Shown here: positions 9,255 through 16,518 of the stretch, piece after piece
How positions within the stretch are numbered: position 1 is the first letter of the stretch
Layout of the letters: each line of letters starts with the position of its first letter
Assembly: GCA_964541895.1 (NCBI GenBank)
Contig: CAZISM010000090.1
Location: forward strand, 1 to 22,264
DNA: 22,264 nt
From: CAZISM01 sp964541895
GTDB lineage: Bacteria > Zhuqueibacterota > Zhuqueibacteria > Residuimicrobiales > Residuimicrobiaceae
Direction: 5' to 3'
Notes under the pieces: generated by a model
Seen by the model: the letters and a program-made list of their open reading frames with translations, nothing else
Databases searched by the model: none
What the model was told of the DNA's origin: nothing
Position numbers and translations under genes: made by a program

Positions 9255-10073
9255 ATGACAGTAACACACGAATGGCTGCACCTGGTTTTGTATTTTGCTA
9301 TATGTATTGCGCCCAACCGTTTCTGCACCTCAGCGTCAGGGGTCAAGCTGCCTCCTCCCAAAAATGGTTCTGTGTATGTCATCGCCCATCGTGGCGCTCA
9401 CCTGGACATTCCTGAGAACACGTTGGCGGCCTATAGCCGGGCGATTGAGCTGGGCGTCGATTTTGTTGAAATCGATGTCCGAACGACAGCCGACAGTCAC
9501 TGGGTCAGCGTCCACAACGCGTCTCTGCAGGCCTATGTCGAAAACGATCATCGCAAGGTTTCTGACTTGACGTTGGAGCAGATTCGATCTCTGGATGTGG
9601 GCCGGCGCCTGGGCGATAAATGGCGGGGAACTCGCATAGCCACCCTGGAAGAGATCGTCGAACTCTGCAAAGGCCGATGCGGTATTTATATGGATATCAA
9701 GAGCGCCCATATTCCATCATTGATTTCGTACCTTGACACACAGGATATGCTGAATTCCGTGCTTTTGTATGTGGACCTGAACGAACCGCTGCTGGCGTCT
9801 GCGGCCAGCCGCTTTCCACATTCACTCTTTATGCCGGATCCCGGTCCGGAAAAAAATCTGCTCAAGTTATTCAATGTGTACCAACCGGCCATCGTCGCAA
9901 CCGTATGGGAACACTGTTCAGCTTCTTTCGTCCATTTCTGTCACCAGCGGGATGCGCTGGTGTTTATGGACGAAGATCGGCCGGAGGATTGGGCCAGAGC
10001 GATAGAGTGGGGTGTGGACGGCATTCAAACCGACGATCCGGAACGTTTAATTCGGTTTCTCAAAAAAATGTAG
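9255..10073 (+). CDS. Secreted glycerophosphodiester phosphodiesterase (GDPD family)
   Basis: This is a 272-residue protein with a hydrophobic, signal-like N-terminus (about residues 7-28), so it is probably exported. The GDPD TIM-barrel motifs are present: HRGA with His45 and Arg46, ENT at 54-56, EID with Glu72 and Asp74, and the second catalytic His87 in VHN. The family hydrolyses glycerophosphodiesters to glycerol-3-phosphate and an alcohol, using a metal bound near Glu72 and Asp74. After His87 most members have Asp, whereas here it is Asn88. The C-terminal GVDGIQTDDPERL is a typical family ending. Among secreted glycosidases, it may strip glycerol-phosphate groups from a glycan or recycle phospholipid headgroups. 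The ATG at 9255 has a modest AGGA site upstream. The nearby ATG at 9245 is out of frame. The stop codon overlaps the ribosome site of the next gene. Confidence 0.88.
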   Translation: MTVTHEWLHLVLYFAICIAPNRFCTSASGVKLPPPKNGSVYVIAHRGAHLDIPENTLAAYSRAIELGVDFVEIDVRTTADSHWVSVHNASLQAYVENDHRKVSDLTLEQIRSLDVGRRLGDKWRGTRIATLEEIVELCKGRCGIYMDIKSAHIPSLISYLDTQDMLNSVLLYVDLNEPLLASAASRFPHSLFMPDPGPEKNLLKLFNVYQPAIVATVWEHCSASFVHFCHQRDALVFMDEDRPEDWARAIEWGVDGIQTDDPERLIRFLKKM

Positions 10074-10080
10074 GAGGCAT

Positions 10081-11310
10081 ATGAATCGCAAAAAAACTGT
10101 CATGGGCACTATGATCCTGTGTCTGATCATGGCTGCCGTCGCGCAGATCGGTGCGCAGACCTCCAGCGCCTTTCCAGGCCGAAACGATCCGCTGCACAAA
10201 CGAGTTGACATGTTTGATGCCCTGATGCGCGCCAACCACTGGAACGAAGGCACCATGATGCAACATGTGATTTTTCCGCCTGCCGGCGCCTCAACTCCGA
10301 TTGTCGGCAGCCAGGAGGATTGCGCCGGTATTACCGCCGTGTATCTCGCCGCCTACAGTCACCGTTATCATGTGACCCGTGATCCGCAGGTGAGAGTCTG
10401 GGCCGACAAGGTGCTGCAGGGCATTCTCCAGCTTGAAAAAGTGACCGGCGTACCCGGCGTGGTGGCCCGGAGTTTTAACCGGACCGAGCAGCCGCTCTGG
10501 CACGAGCAGGTCTATTTCTTTCCGCAGGAGTGGCACTGGTCCAGCACTATGCCCGGTTATCGCTGGCAGGGCGATCTCTCCAGCGACAAGTTTACCGATT
10601 TTCTCTACGGGGTCGGCACCTATTGGGAATTTTGCGCCGATGAGGCGCACAAAAAACAGGCCGCGGATTTTATCGACCGCTTTATGGGCCGATGCGTGGA
10701 TTTCAATTTCAAACTGGTTGACGTGGACAACAAGCAAACGCTGTGGGGCAACTTTTGCCCTGATTTGCCGCACCAGGCTTTGAACGCCCTGGAAGTGCTC
10801 GCCGGTATGAAAGTGGCCTACCGCATGACCGGTAAAGAGCGCTATCGCGCCGCGTATCATATGCTGATCGAAAAATATCGCTATGACGACGAAGCCATCA
10901 TGGCCAAGGTGCTGTGGCCGGAGGAGTGGAAAACGCCATGGGATGATGAGCTGGCGGCCAAGGCCCTCTATATGCTTTACCGCTGGGAGTCTGATCCGAG
11001 CTTGCTGATCAAATACCGGATGTGTCTGAACCGGCATTGGTACGACTGGAAAAACAGCGAATTTCGCCATGAAGACGACGTCTGGTTTCATATGCTGTAC
11101 CAGGTTTTGACCGGTGAAGAGGTGATGACGGCAAAGAGTCAGCAGGCGATCAAATCCATGTGGGGCTTTGACCGGCGCAAGGCCCGTTTTTCCATCCCGT
11201 CGGCGCAGGGGATGAAAACCGTAGAGTCGGAAGAAGAGGGGAATGCTACCTCTATGGTTCGCAATTACTGGTTCGGCCGGCATTACGGAATAATCGATCC
11301 GACCTGGTGA
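10081..11310 (+). CDS. Secreted predicted alpha/alpha-toroid protein, uncharacterised family
   Basis: This is a 409-residue protein with an N-terminal signal peptide (about 1-25, cleavage after GAQ). The remainder is predicted to be helical and rich in Trp and Tyr, a texture seen in (alpha/alpha)6 toroid glycosidases and lyases. It is homologous over most of its length to the C-terminal half of the 12087-14423 product. Shared blocks are PGVVARSF, LSSDKF (Asp169), FNFKLVD (Asp214, Asp216), an ALNAL helix, a TGKERYR helix, and DDELA (Asp288, Asp289, Glu290). These conserved acids are the best candidates for catalysis. I recognise no assigned glycoside hydrolase family, so the activity is unknown. 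Translation starts at ATG 10081, seven bases after the GDPD stop, with AGGAGG (10072-10077) overlapping that stop. This implies tight coupling. Confidence 0.8.
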   Translation: MNRKKTVMGTMILCLIMAAVAQIGAQTSSAFPGRNDPLHKRVDMFDALMRANHWNEGTMMQHVIFPPAGASTPIVGSQEDCAGITAVYLAAYSHRYHVTRDPQVRVWADKVLQGILQLEKVTGVPGVVARSFNRTEQPLWHEQVYFFPQEWHWSSTMPGYRWQGDLSSDKFTDFLYGVGTYWEFCADEAHKKQAADFIDRFMGRCVDFNFKLVDVDNKQTLWGNFCPDLPHQALNALEVLAGMKVAYRMTGKERYRAAYHMLIEKYRYDDEAIMAKVLWPEEWKTPWDDELAAKALYMLYRWESDPSLLIKYRMCLNRHWYDWKNSEFRHEDDVWFHMLYQVLTGEEVMTAKSQQAIKSMWGFDRRKARFSIPSAQGMKTVESEEEGNATSMVRNYWFGRHYGIIDPTW

Positions 11311-11321
11311 GAGGAGAAAAA

Positions 11322-12032
11322 ATGAAACAGTTATGGCTTGTTATTCTGTTCGCTGTCCTGCCTGCGATCGCCGGCGGGCCGGCCATGTCAGATGGCGTAC
11401 AGCCACCGGCCGGGATGATGTATGTACCGGCAGGCGAATTTCTGTTCGGCTGCAACGTGGGCGACGCGGACGAGACGCCGCAGCAGATCGCGGTGACCGG
11501 CGCCTTTTTCATCGACCAGTACGAGGTCAGCAATGCGGATTTCAAGACATTCGATCCGACCTATACCTTCAAAGCCGGCTATGACCTTCATGCCGCCACC
11601 GTAACCTGGCAGCAGGCCGATGCCTATGCCCGTTCGCTGGGCAAGCGCCTGCCAACGGAAAAAGAGTGGGAAAAAGCAGCCCGTGGTACCGATGGCCGCC
11701 TCTATCCGTGGGGAAATATCTACGACCACAGCTTTGTGGCCTGGGATGCGTCCTACCCGCGCGGGGGTGCGCCGGCCAAACCCGCCAGCCCCTACGGCTG
11801 CTACGATATGGCCGGTTGCGCCTGGGAATGGACGGCGGATTGGTACCAGCCCTATCCCGGCAACAACATCCCCTGCGAAGCGTATGGTGAGAAATTCAAG
11901 GTGATGCGCGGCGGCTCGAGTTTCAATGATCATGCCATGATGCGGACCACCCACCGCTACTATCTGCCGGTGAACACCACGGGCAATTACTACACCGGCT
12001 TTCGCTGCGTCAAGGATGCCGGAACAAAATAA
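11322..12032 (+). CDS. Secreted SUMF1/formylglycine-generating-enzyme-like protein lacking the catalytic cysteines
   Basis: This 236-residue protein has a signal peptide (about 1-17). The ATG at 11322 has GAGGAG just upstream, and the in-frame GTG at 11307 overlaps the previous stop and lacks such a site. SUMF1-fold motifs are clear: MVYVPAGEF-like start (MMYVPAGEF), DQYEVSNADF, LGKRLPTEKEWEKAARG, YPWG, YDMAGCAWEWT, VMRGGS and the terminal GFRC. True formylglycine-generating enzymes have two copper-binding cysteines after the GGS motif. The aligned positions here are Asn202 and Met207. It is therefore unlikely to activate sulfatases, and no sulfatase gene is in the window. SUMF1-fold proteins without these cysteines are common in secreted gene clusters, where they may bind ligands or partners. 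It sits between the two toroid genes, which suggests a shared role. Confidence 0.85.
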   Translation: MKQLWLVILFAVLPAIAGGPAMSDGVQPPAGMMYVPAGEFLFGCNVGDADETPQQIAVTGAFFIDQYEVSNADFKTFDPTYTFKAGYDLHAATVTWQQADAYARSLGKRLPTEKEWEKAARGTDGRLYPWGNIYDHSFVAWDASYPRGGAPAKPASPYGCYDMAGCAWEWTADWYQPYPGNNIPCEAYGEKFKVMRGGSSFNDHAMMRTTHRYYLPVNTTGNYYTGFRCVKDAGTK

Positions 12033-12086
12033 AGCCATTTATGCAAACAACAGAGTTGAATTGAACCCAATCAGCAGGAACCGCAG

Positions 12087-14423
12087 ATGAAAAAAACCTC
12101 TATTCTGATCTGTTTTGTGTTGCTCTGTAGCGTTTTTGCAGGATCTCCCGTGGTGATCGGCACCTACCCGCAGGAGAAGAGTACGTTTTACAACGTTAGC
12201 AACGGCCTGGCATCTGCAGATGTCGCGGATGTGGCTGTGACCGATAACGGCCTGGTCTACGCCGCCACCAGCGCAGGATTGTGTGTCTTTGACGGCCGGC
12301 GCTGGACCAGTGTGAGCGCCACAACCGGCAAAAAGACAGGTCCGCTGGCTGTGGATGGTAATCGGCTGCTGGCGGTTGTCAGCGAAGCGGGTGCCGCGGC
12401 TGTGAAACAGCACCTGTATACGATCGAGAACGATCAAATCAAAAGCAAGCAGGAACTGGGCGGCGGTTTGATCACTGCCATGACCTTTTCGGCCGGGGTC
12501 TATCTGGCCTCACAGCAACAGGTGATGGTTCTGCGTCCGGGCCGGACTCTGGAAAAATTAGCAGTGACCGCAGGATCGGTCCGGGGGCTGGCCGTCGGAC
12601 CACAGGGTGAACTCTACGCTGCCACATCCACTGCACTCGAGCAGTATGATCCTGCAGCAAAAAAGTGGCAACCGGTGTATCCGCGCGACGGCAAGTTGAG
12701 CTGGGCGCCGATAGACGTGCGCGATGTCTGTTTCGATCGCAGCGGACGGCTCTGGTTTGTCTGTCCCGCCGGGGCTGGGTGCCTGGCGGCCTCGGGGTGC
12801 ACGTTGTACACCGGTCATGACGGATTGCCGTATGACGATTTTACCTCTGTTGCGGCCGGCGAAGAGAAGGTGGTCTGGTTCGGTACCCATTTGGGCGCCA
12901 TTCGATTTGACGGCCATACCTGGGAATACCGGCAGGGAAAACGCTGGCTGCCGGACGACGATGTCCGCGCGCTGGCGGTCAACGCCAAAGGGCAGGCCTG
13001 GTTTGCAACCAGCCGCGGGGCAGGCACGATCGAACGGGTCCCGATGACGTTGGCTCAAAAAGCCGCATGGTTTGAAGATGAGATCGACCGCTATCATCGG
13101 CGCACGCCCTATGAATATGTGCTCGAGGTATCGCTGAACAAGCCGGGTGACAAGAGCGAGTGGCGGCAGCACGACAGCGACAACGACGGCCTCTGGACCA
13201 GTATGTATGGCGCCGGCGAGTGCTTTGCCTATGCAGCCACAAAACAGCCGCTGGCCCGCGACCGTGCCAGGAAAGCGTTCAAAGCCCTGGAGTTTTTAGG
13301 CAAGGTCACCCAGGGCGGCTCGCATCCGGCGCCGCCGGGATTTGTCGCACGCACCATTTTGCCCACCAGTGGCCGCGATCCTAATATCGGCCGGGTAGAA
13401 GAAGATGTGCACAAACAAAAAAATGAGGACACGTTGTGGAAAGTGTTCGATCCGCGCTGGCCGAAAAGCGCGGACGGCAAATGGTACTGGAAAACCGACA
13501 CCAGTTCCGACGAACTGGACGGACATTACTTTTTTTATGGTCTCTATTACGATCTGGTGGCGGAAAGCGAAGAAGACAAAACCGCTGTTCGCCGTCACGT
13601 AGCGGCGCTGACCAACCATCTGATCGATCACGATTTTAAACTGGTGGATCACGACGGCACGCCCACCCGCTGGGCGCGTTACGATCCGCGCGAACTCAAC
13701 TTTGACGCCCGCTGGTTCTACGAACGCGGCTTGAATTCGTTGAGCATGCTCTCCTATCTGCTCACCACCGCGCACATCACCGGCGATGCTCGCTATCGTC
13801 ACATTGCCGACACCCTGATCACGCGCCACAGCTATCTGCAGAACATGATCAATATGAAAACGCAGCGCGGCATGGGCAGCGGCAACCATTCCGACGATGA
13901 AATGGCGTTCATGTGTTATTATAATCTGCTCAAATATGAGACCGACCCCGCTCGGCGTGCCAAATTCGGTGTTTCTTTCTTTCTCAGCTGGCGTTTTGAA
14001 TATCCCGAGATGAATCCGCTGTTCAATTTCATGTACGCGGCGGTATGCAGCGGACTGACCTACACGGATCAGTGGGGCACCCATGATCTGAATCCTACGG
14101 GCGAATGGCTGGAAGATGCGGTGGATATGTTGAAGCGGTTTCCGCTCGATCGCGTGAACTGGCAGCACGATAACCGACATCGAACCGACCTGGTCCGTCT
14201 GTCGGGTTTTCTCGCCAACTTTGATGAGGATCCGGAATCGTTCAAGCACCAGGGGTATCGCACGAACGGCAAAGTCATTCCGGTAGACGAGTCGTTTTTC
14301 AATCACTGGAATCGTAACCCGTTCGAGCTGACCACGGGCGGGGACGGCAGGGGATTGGCGGACGGCGCGGTCTTTTTGCTGCCGTATTACATGGGCCTGC
14401 ATCACGGCTTTATCAAGGAATAG
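12087..14423 (+). CDS. Propeller sensor domain fused to an uncharacterised alpha/alpha-toroid domain
   Basis: This is a 778-residue secreted protein with a signal peptide (about 1-19). Residues 25-330 form a beta-propeller of the two-component-regulator type. Blades such as VYAATSAGLCVFDG, LWFVCPAGAG, VVWFGTHLGAIRFDG and AWFATSRGAG are visible. Residues about 350-778 are homologous to the single-domain protein at 10081-11310: PPGFVARTI, TSSDE (Asp475), FKLVDHDG (Asp521), ERGLNSLS, TGDARYR, and DDEMAF (Asp603, Asp604, Glu605). There is no histidine kinase or transmembrane output, so here the propeller is not part of a classical one-protein sensor. It may bind glycan or help dock the toroid domain. 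The catalytic activity is unknown. The gene begins 54 bases after the SUMF1-like gene with an AGGAA site at 12076-12080. Confidence 0.85.
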   Translation: MKKTSILICFVLLCSVFAGSPVVIGTYPQEKSTFYNVSNGLASADVADVAVTDNGLVYAATSAGLCVFDGRRWTSVSATTGKKTGPLAVDGNRLLAVVSEAGAAAVKQHLYTIENDQIKSKQELGGGLITAMTFSAGVYLASQQQVMVLRPGRTLEKLAVTAGSVRGLAVGPQGELYAATSTALEQYDPAAKKWQPVYPRDGKLSWAPIDVRDVCFDRSGRLWFVCPAGAGCLAASGCTLYTGHDGLPYDDFTSVAAGEEKVVWFGTHLGAIRFDGHTWEYRQGKRWLPDDDVRALAVNAKGQAWFATSRGAGTIERVPMTLAQKAAWFEDEIDRYHRRTPYEYVLEVSLNKPGDKSEWRQHDSDNDGLWTSMYGAGECFAYAATKQPLARDRARKAFKALEFLGKVTQGGSHPAPPGFVARTILPTSGRDPNIGRVEEDVHKQKNEDTLWKVFDPRWPKSADGKWYWKTDTSSDELDGHYFFYGLYYDLVAESEEDKTAVRRHVAALTNHLIDHDFKLVDHDGTPTRWARYDPRELNFDARWFYERGLNSLSMLSYLLTTAHITGDARYRHIADTLITRHSYLQNMINMKTQRGMGSGNHSDDEMAFMCYYNLLKYETDPARRAKFGVSFFLSWRFEYPEMNPLFNFMYAAVCSGLTYTDQWGTHDLNPTGEWLEDAVDMLKRFPLDRVNWQHDNRHRTDLVRLSGFLANFDEDPESFKHQGYRTNGKVIPVDESFFNHWNRNPFELTTGGDGRGLADGAVFLLPYYMGLHHGFIKE

Positions 14424-14447
14424 AGAATACCAGAGGAGATATATGCA

Positions 14448-15326
14448 ATGATACGACGTGTATGGTTTCTCGGCCTGGTCGTTCTCGGTCTGGCTTGCAG
14501 CACAACTCAAAAACTGTCACAACCCGCACACCGGTTTAAAGCAACCGGTTTCAAAACGGCTCAACCCTGGCGGGGCGATCGTTTTAACAACGAGCGCGGT
14601 TCGTTTCAGTTTGCCATCATGGCTGACCGCACCGGCGGCAACCGGCCCGGCATTTTCGAACATGGTGTGCACAAGCTGAACACGCTGCGGCCGGAATTCG
14701 TCATGTCGATTGGCGACTATATCGAAGGCTATAGTGAAAACGATTCGGTCCTCGCCGCCCAGTGGGATGATTTATTAGCCGCCATCGCTCCGCTCAACAT
14801 GCCGTTCTTCTGTCTTCCGGGCAATCACGACATCTCTAACCTCAAAATGGAAAAAGCCTGGATCGACCGGTTTGGCGCTCTCTATTACCATTTTCTCTAT
14901 GACGATGTGCTGTTCATCTGCCTGGATACCGAAGATCCGCCCGCCAGCCATCTCAGCGAGCGGCAGATCGACTATGTCCTGAAGGCCTTGCAGGAAAACC
15001 GCAAGGTACGCTGGACCATGGTGTTGATGCACAAACCCCTGTACAAATACGATAACCCGGCCGGCTTTGACAAAATCGAAGCCGCGTTGCAGGATCGACC
15101 GTATACGGTCATTGCCGGCCACGAGCACCGCTACGAACATCAGGTTCGCAATGGCAGGGACTATTATGTGCTGGCGACGACCGGCGGCATCAGCAAGCTG
15201 CGCGGTCCCGCTTACGGTGAATTTGACGGCATCGTCTGGGTGACCATGACGTCCACCGGACCGGTGTTGGCCAATATTCTGACCGATGGCATTCTGCAGG
15301 AAGAACAGCAGTCCGGGAGCAAGTAA
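14448..15326 (+). CDS. Calcineurin-like metallophosphoesterase, exported (probable lipoprotein)
   Basis: This is a 292-residue protein. A hydrophobic N-terminus ends in GLAC with Cys17 followed by STT, so lipid anchoring is likely. The -3 residue is Gly rather than the usual Leu, which lowers confidence in the lipobox. Metallophosphoesterase motifs follow in order: Asp60 (ADRTGG), GDYIEG (Asp90), GNHD (Asn126, His127), MHKP (His195) and GHEH (His225, His227). The usual first motif is DxH. Here the His is replaced by Thr62, as seen in some relatives. Such enzymes cleave phosphomonoesters or phosphodiesters with two metal ions, and the substrate is not evident. An AGAGGAG site precedes the ATG at 14448, and the ATG at 14443 is out of frame. 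As the last gene of the + strand cluster it may work with the upstream GDPD. Its stop lies four bases from the stop of the convergent gene. Confidence 0.88.
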   Translation: MIRRVWFLGLVVLGLACSTTQKLSQPAHRFKATGFKTAQPWRGDRFNNERGSFQFAIMADRTGGNRPGIFEHGVHKLNTLRPEFVMSIGDYIEGYSENDSVLAAQWDDLLAAIAPLNMPFFCLPGNHDISNLKMEKAWIDRFGALYYHFLYDDVLFICLDTEDPPASHLSERQIDYVLKALQENRKVRWTMVLMHKPLYKYDNPAGFDKIEAALQDRPYTVIAGHEHRYEHQVRNGRDYYVLATTGGISKLRGPAYGEFDGIVWVTMTSTGPVLANILTDGILQEEQQSGSK

Positions 15327-15348
15327 AACGCTATTTGGCCGAATAGCG
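15325..15348 (-). terminator. Intrinsic terminator overlapping the stop codon of the phosphatase gene
   Basis: On the minus strand CGCTATT (15348-15342) pairs with AATAGCG (15335-15329) around a six-base loop, and TTTT follows at once. The right arm contains the TAG stop and the left arm codes the last residues, so terminator and coding end are superimposed. On the plus strand no T-run follows, so it should act mainly on the minus-strand operon. Confidence 0.6.
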
Positions 15349-16497
15349 CAGGGCCAGACAGGTGATGTCATCCGACTGCTCCACGCCCTGGGAAAATTCC
15401 TGTACGTCGGAGAACAGTTGGTTGACCAGTGAGGCCGGGGAGGCCGCCTGATGACGTTGCAGGCTGGCCTCCAGCCGCGCTTCCTCAAACATTTTTTCAT
15501 TCCGGTTCACCGCCTCGGTAACGCCGTCGGTATAGAGGAACAGGGTGTCGCCGGGCTGCAGCACCGTTATACAGGATTCGTACTCCAAATCTTTTACGCC
15601 TCCCAACAGCACACCGCCCTTGAGTTCCAGTTGGCGGACCACGCCGTCTCTGTTGATGAGATAGGGTGGATTGTGGCCGCCGTTGCAGTATTCCAATATG
15701 CCGTTGCGTGTGTCCAGTACGGCATAAAAGACGGTGACGAACATGATCGGCATGCTCTCGTCGACGAGAATGTTGTTTACCGTTTGCAGACAGGTGTCGG
15801 TGGAAATGCCCTTCAACGCCGTCGCCTTGAGCAGTGTTTTGCTCACCGCCATGTACATCGCCGCCGGGATGCCTTTGCCGGAGACATCCCCGATAATCAC
15901 ACCCAGGCGATTTTTGTCAATGAGGAAAAAGTCGTACAAATCGCCGCCGACCTCTTTGGCCGGCAGCATCCTGGCATAAAGTTCGAATTCTTTGCGATCC
16001 GGAAACGGCGGAAATGTTTTCGGCAGGATGGAAGTTTGAATCTCGGTCGCGATGCTCAGTTCGCGTTTGATGGCGGTCAGCTGATCACGCGACCGGATCG
16101 CGTCTTTGAACATGTCGAGTTCATGCACCGATTTTTTAATGGTGAGGTCCAGATCGTTCAAATCCACCGGTTTGACGACAAAATCGAAGGCGCCGCGATT
16201 CATCGCCGTGCGTATGTTTTCCATATCGCCGTAGGCGGAGACGATGATGGCGCGATGGAGCGGATTTTCCATTTCTTTGATTTTGGTCAACAACGTCAGC
16301 CCGTCCATCTCGGGCATGTTGATATCGGAGAGGATGAGTTCGATGGCAGGATCCTGCTCCAGTACGGCCAGGGCTTCAATCCCGTTCCGGGCAAAGACAA
16401 AGGCATAGCTGCCATCGCGTATCTGGGGGCGAAATTTTTGCCGTATGATCAGTTCCAGATCCGGTTCATCGTCCACCACCAGTATGTGTATCGACAT
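15331..16497 (-). CDS. Response regulator with SpoIIE/RsbU-type PP2C phosphatase output
   Basis: This is a 388-residue cytoplasmic protein. A receiver domain covers about residues 1-120, with acidic Asp9 and Asp10, phosphoacceptor Asp58 (SDINMPEMDG), Ser87 and Lys109 (VVKPVD). A helical linker (about 120-170) leads to a PP2C domain of the SpoIIE/RsbU class with VGGDLYDFF, IGDVSGKGIPAAM and a terminal DDITCLAL. Family members dephosphorylate anti-anti-sigma factors after activation of the receiver, which frees a sigma factor or other partner. No kinase, anti-sigma or STAS gene is seen here, so its partners lie elsewhere. The start at 16497 has GGAGA seven bases upstream. An ATG at 16509 (four residues longer) is the alternative. 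It is the last gene of the minus-strand operon, about 20 bases after the PrsW gene. Confidence 0.93.
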   Translation of the reverse strand: MSIHILVVDDEPDLELIIRQKFRPQIRDGSYAFVFARNGIEALAVLEQDPAIELILSDINMPEMDGLTLLTKIKEMENPLHRAIIVSAYGDMENIRTAMNRGAFDFVVKPVDLNDLDLTIKKSVHELDMFKDAIRSRDQLTAIKRELSIATEIQTSILPKTFPPFPDRKEFELYARMLPAKEVGGDLYDFFLIDKNRLGVIIGDVSGKGIPAAMYMAVSKTLLKATALKGISTDTCLQTVNNILVDESMPIMFVTVFYAVLDTRNGILEYCNGGHNPPYLINRDGVVRQLELKGGVLLGGVKDLEYESCITVLQPGDTLFLYTDGVTEAVNRNEKMFEEARLEASLQRHQAASPASLVNQLFSDVQEFSQGVEQSDDITCLALRYSAK

Positions 16498-16518
16498 GAT
16501 GTTCTCCATTGTGCTGAT

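Noticed and set aside
10291..11283. Minus-strand open frame of 330 codons
   Set aside because: It is antisense to the first toroid gene, whose homology to the second toroid domain confirms the plus strand.
11322..12032. Sulfatase-activating formylglycine-generating enzyme
   Set aside because: The two required cysteines are replaced by Asn202 and Met207, and no sulfatase is present.
12087..14423. Hybrid two-component sensor kinase
   Set aside because: Only the propeller type is shared. No transmembrane helix, kinase or receiver domain follows.
13296..14510. Minus-strand open frame of 404 codons
   Set aside because: It is antisense to the propeller-toroid gene, lacks recognisable motifs and has a composition typical of a shadow frame.
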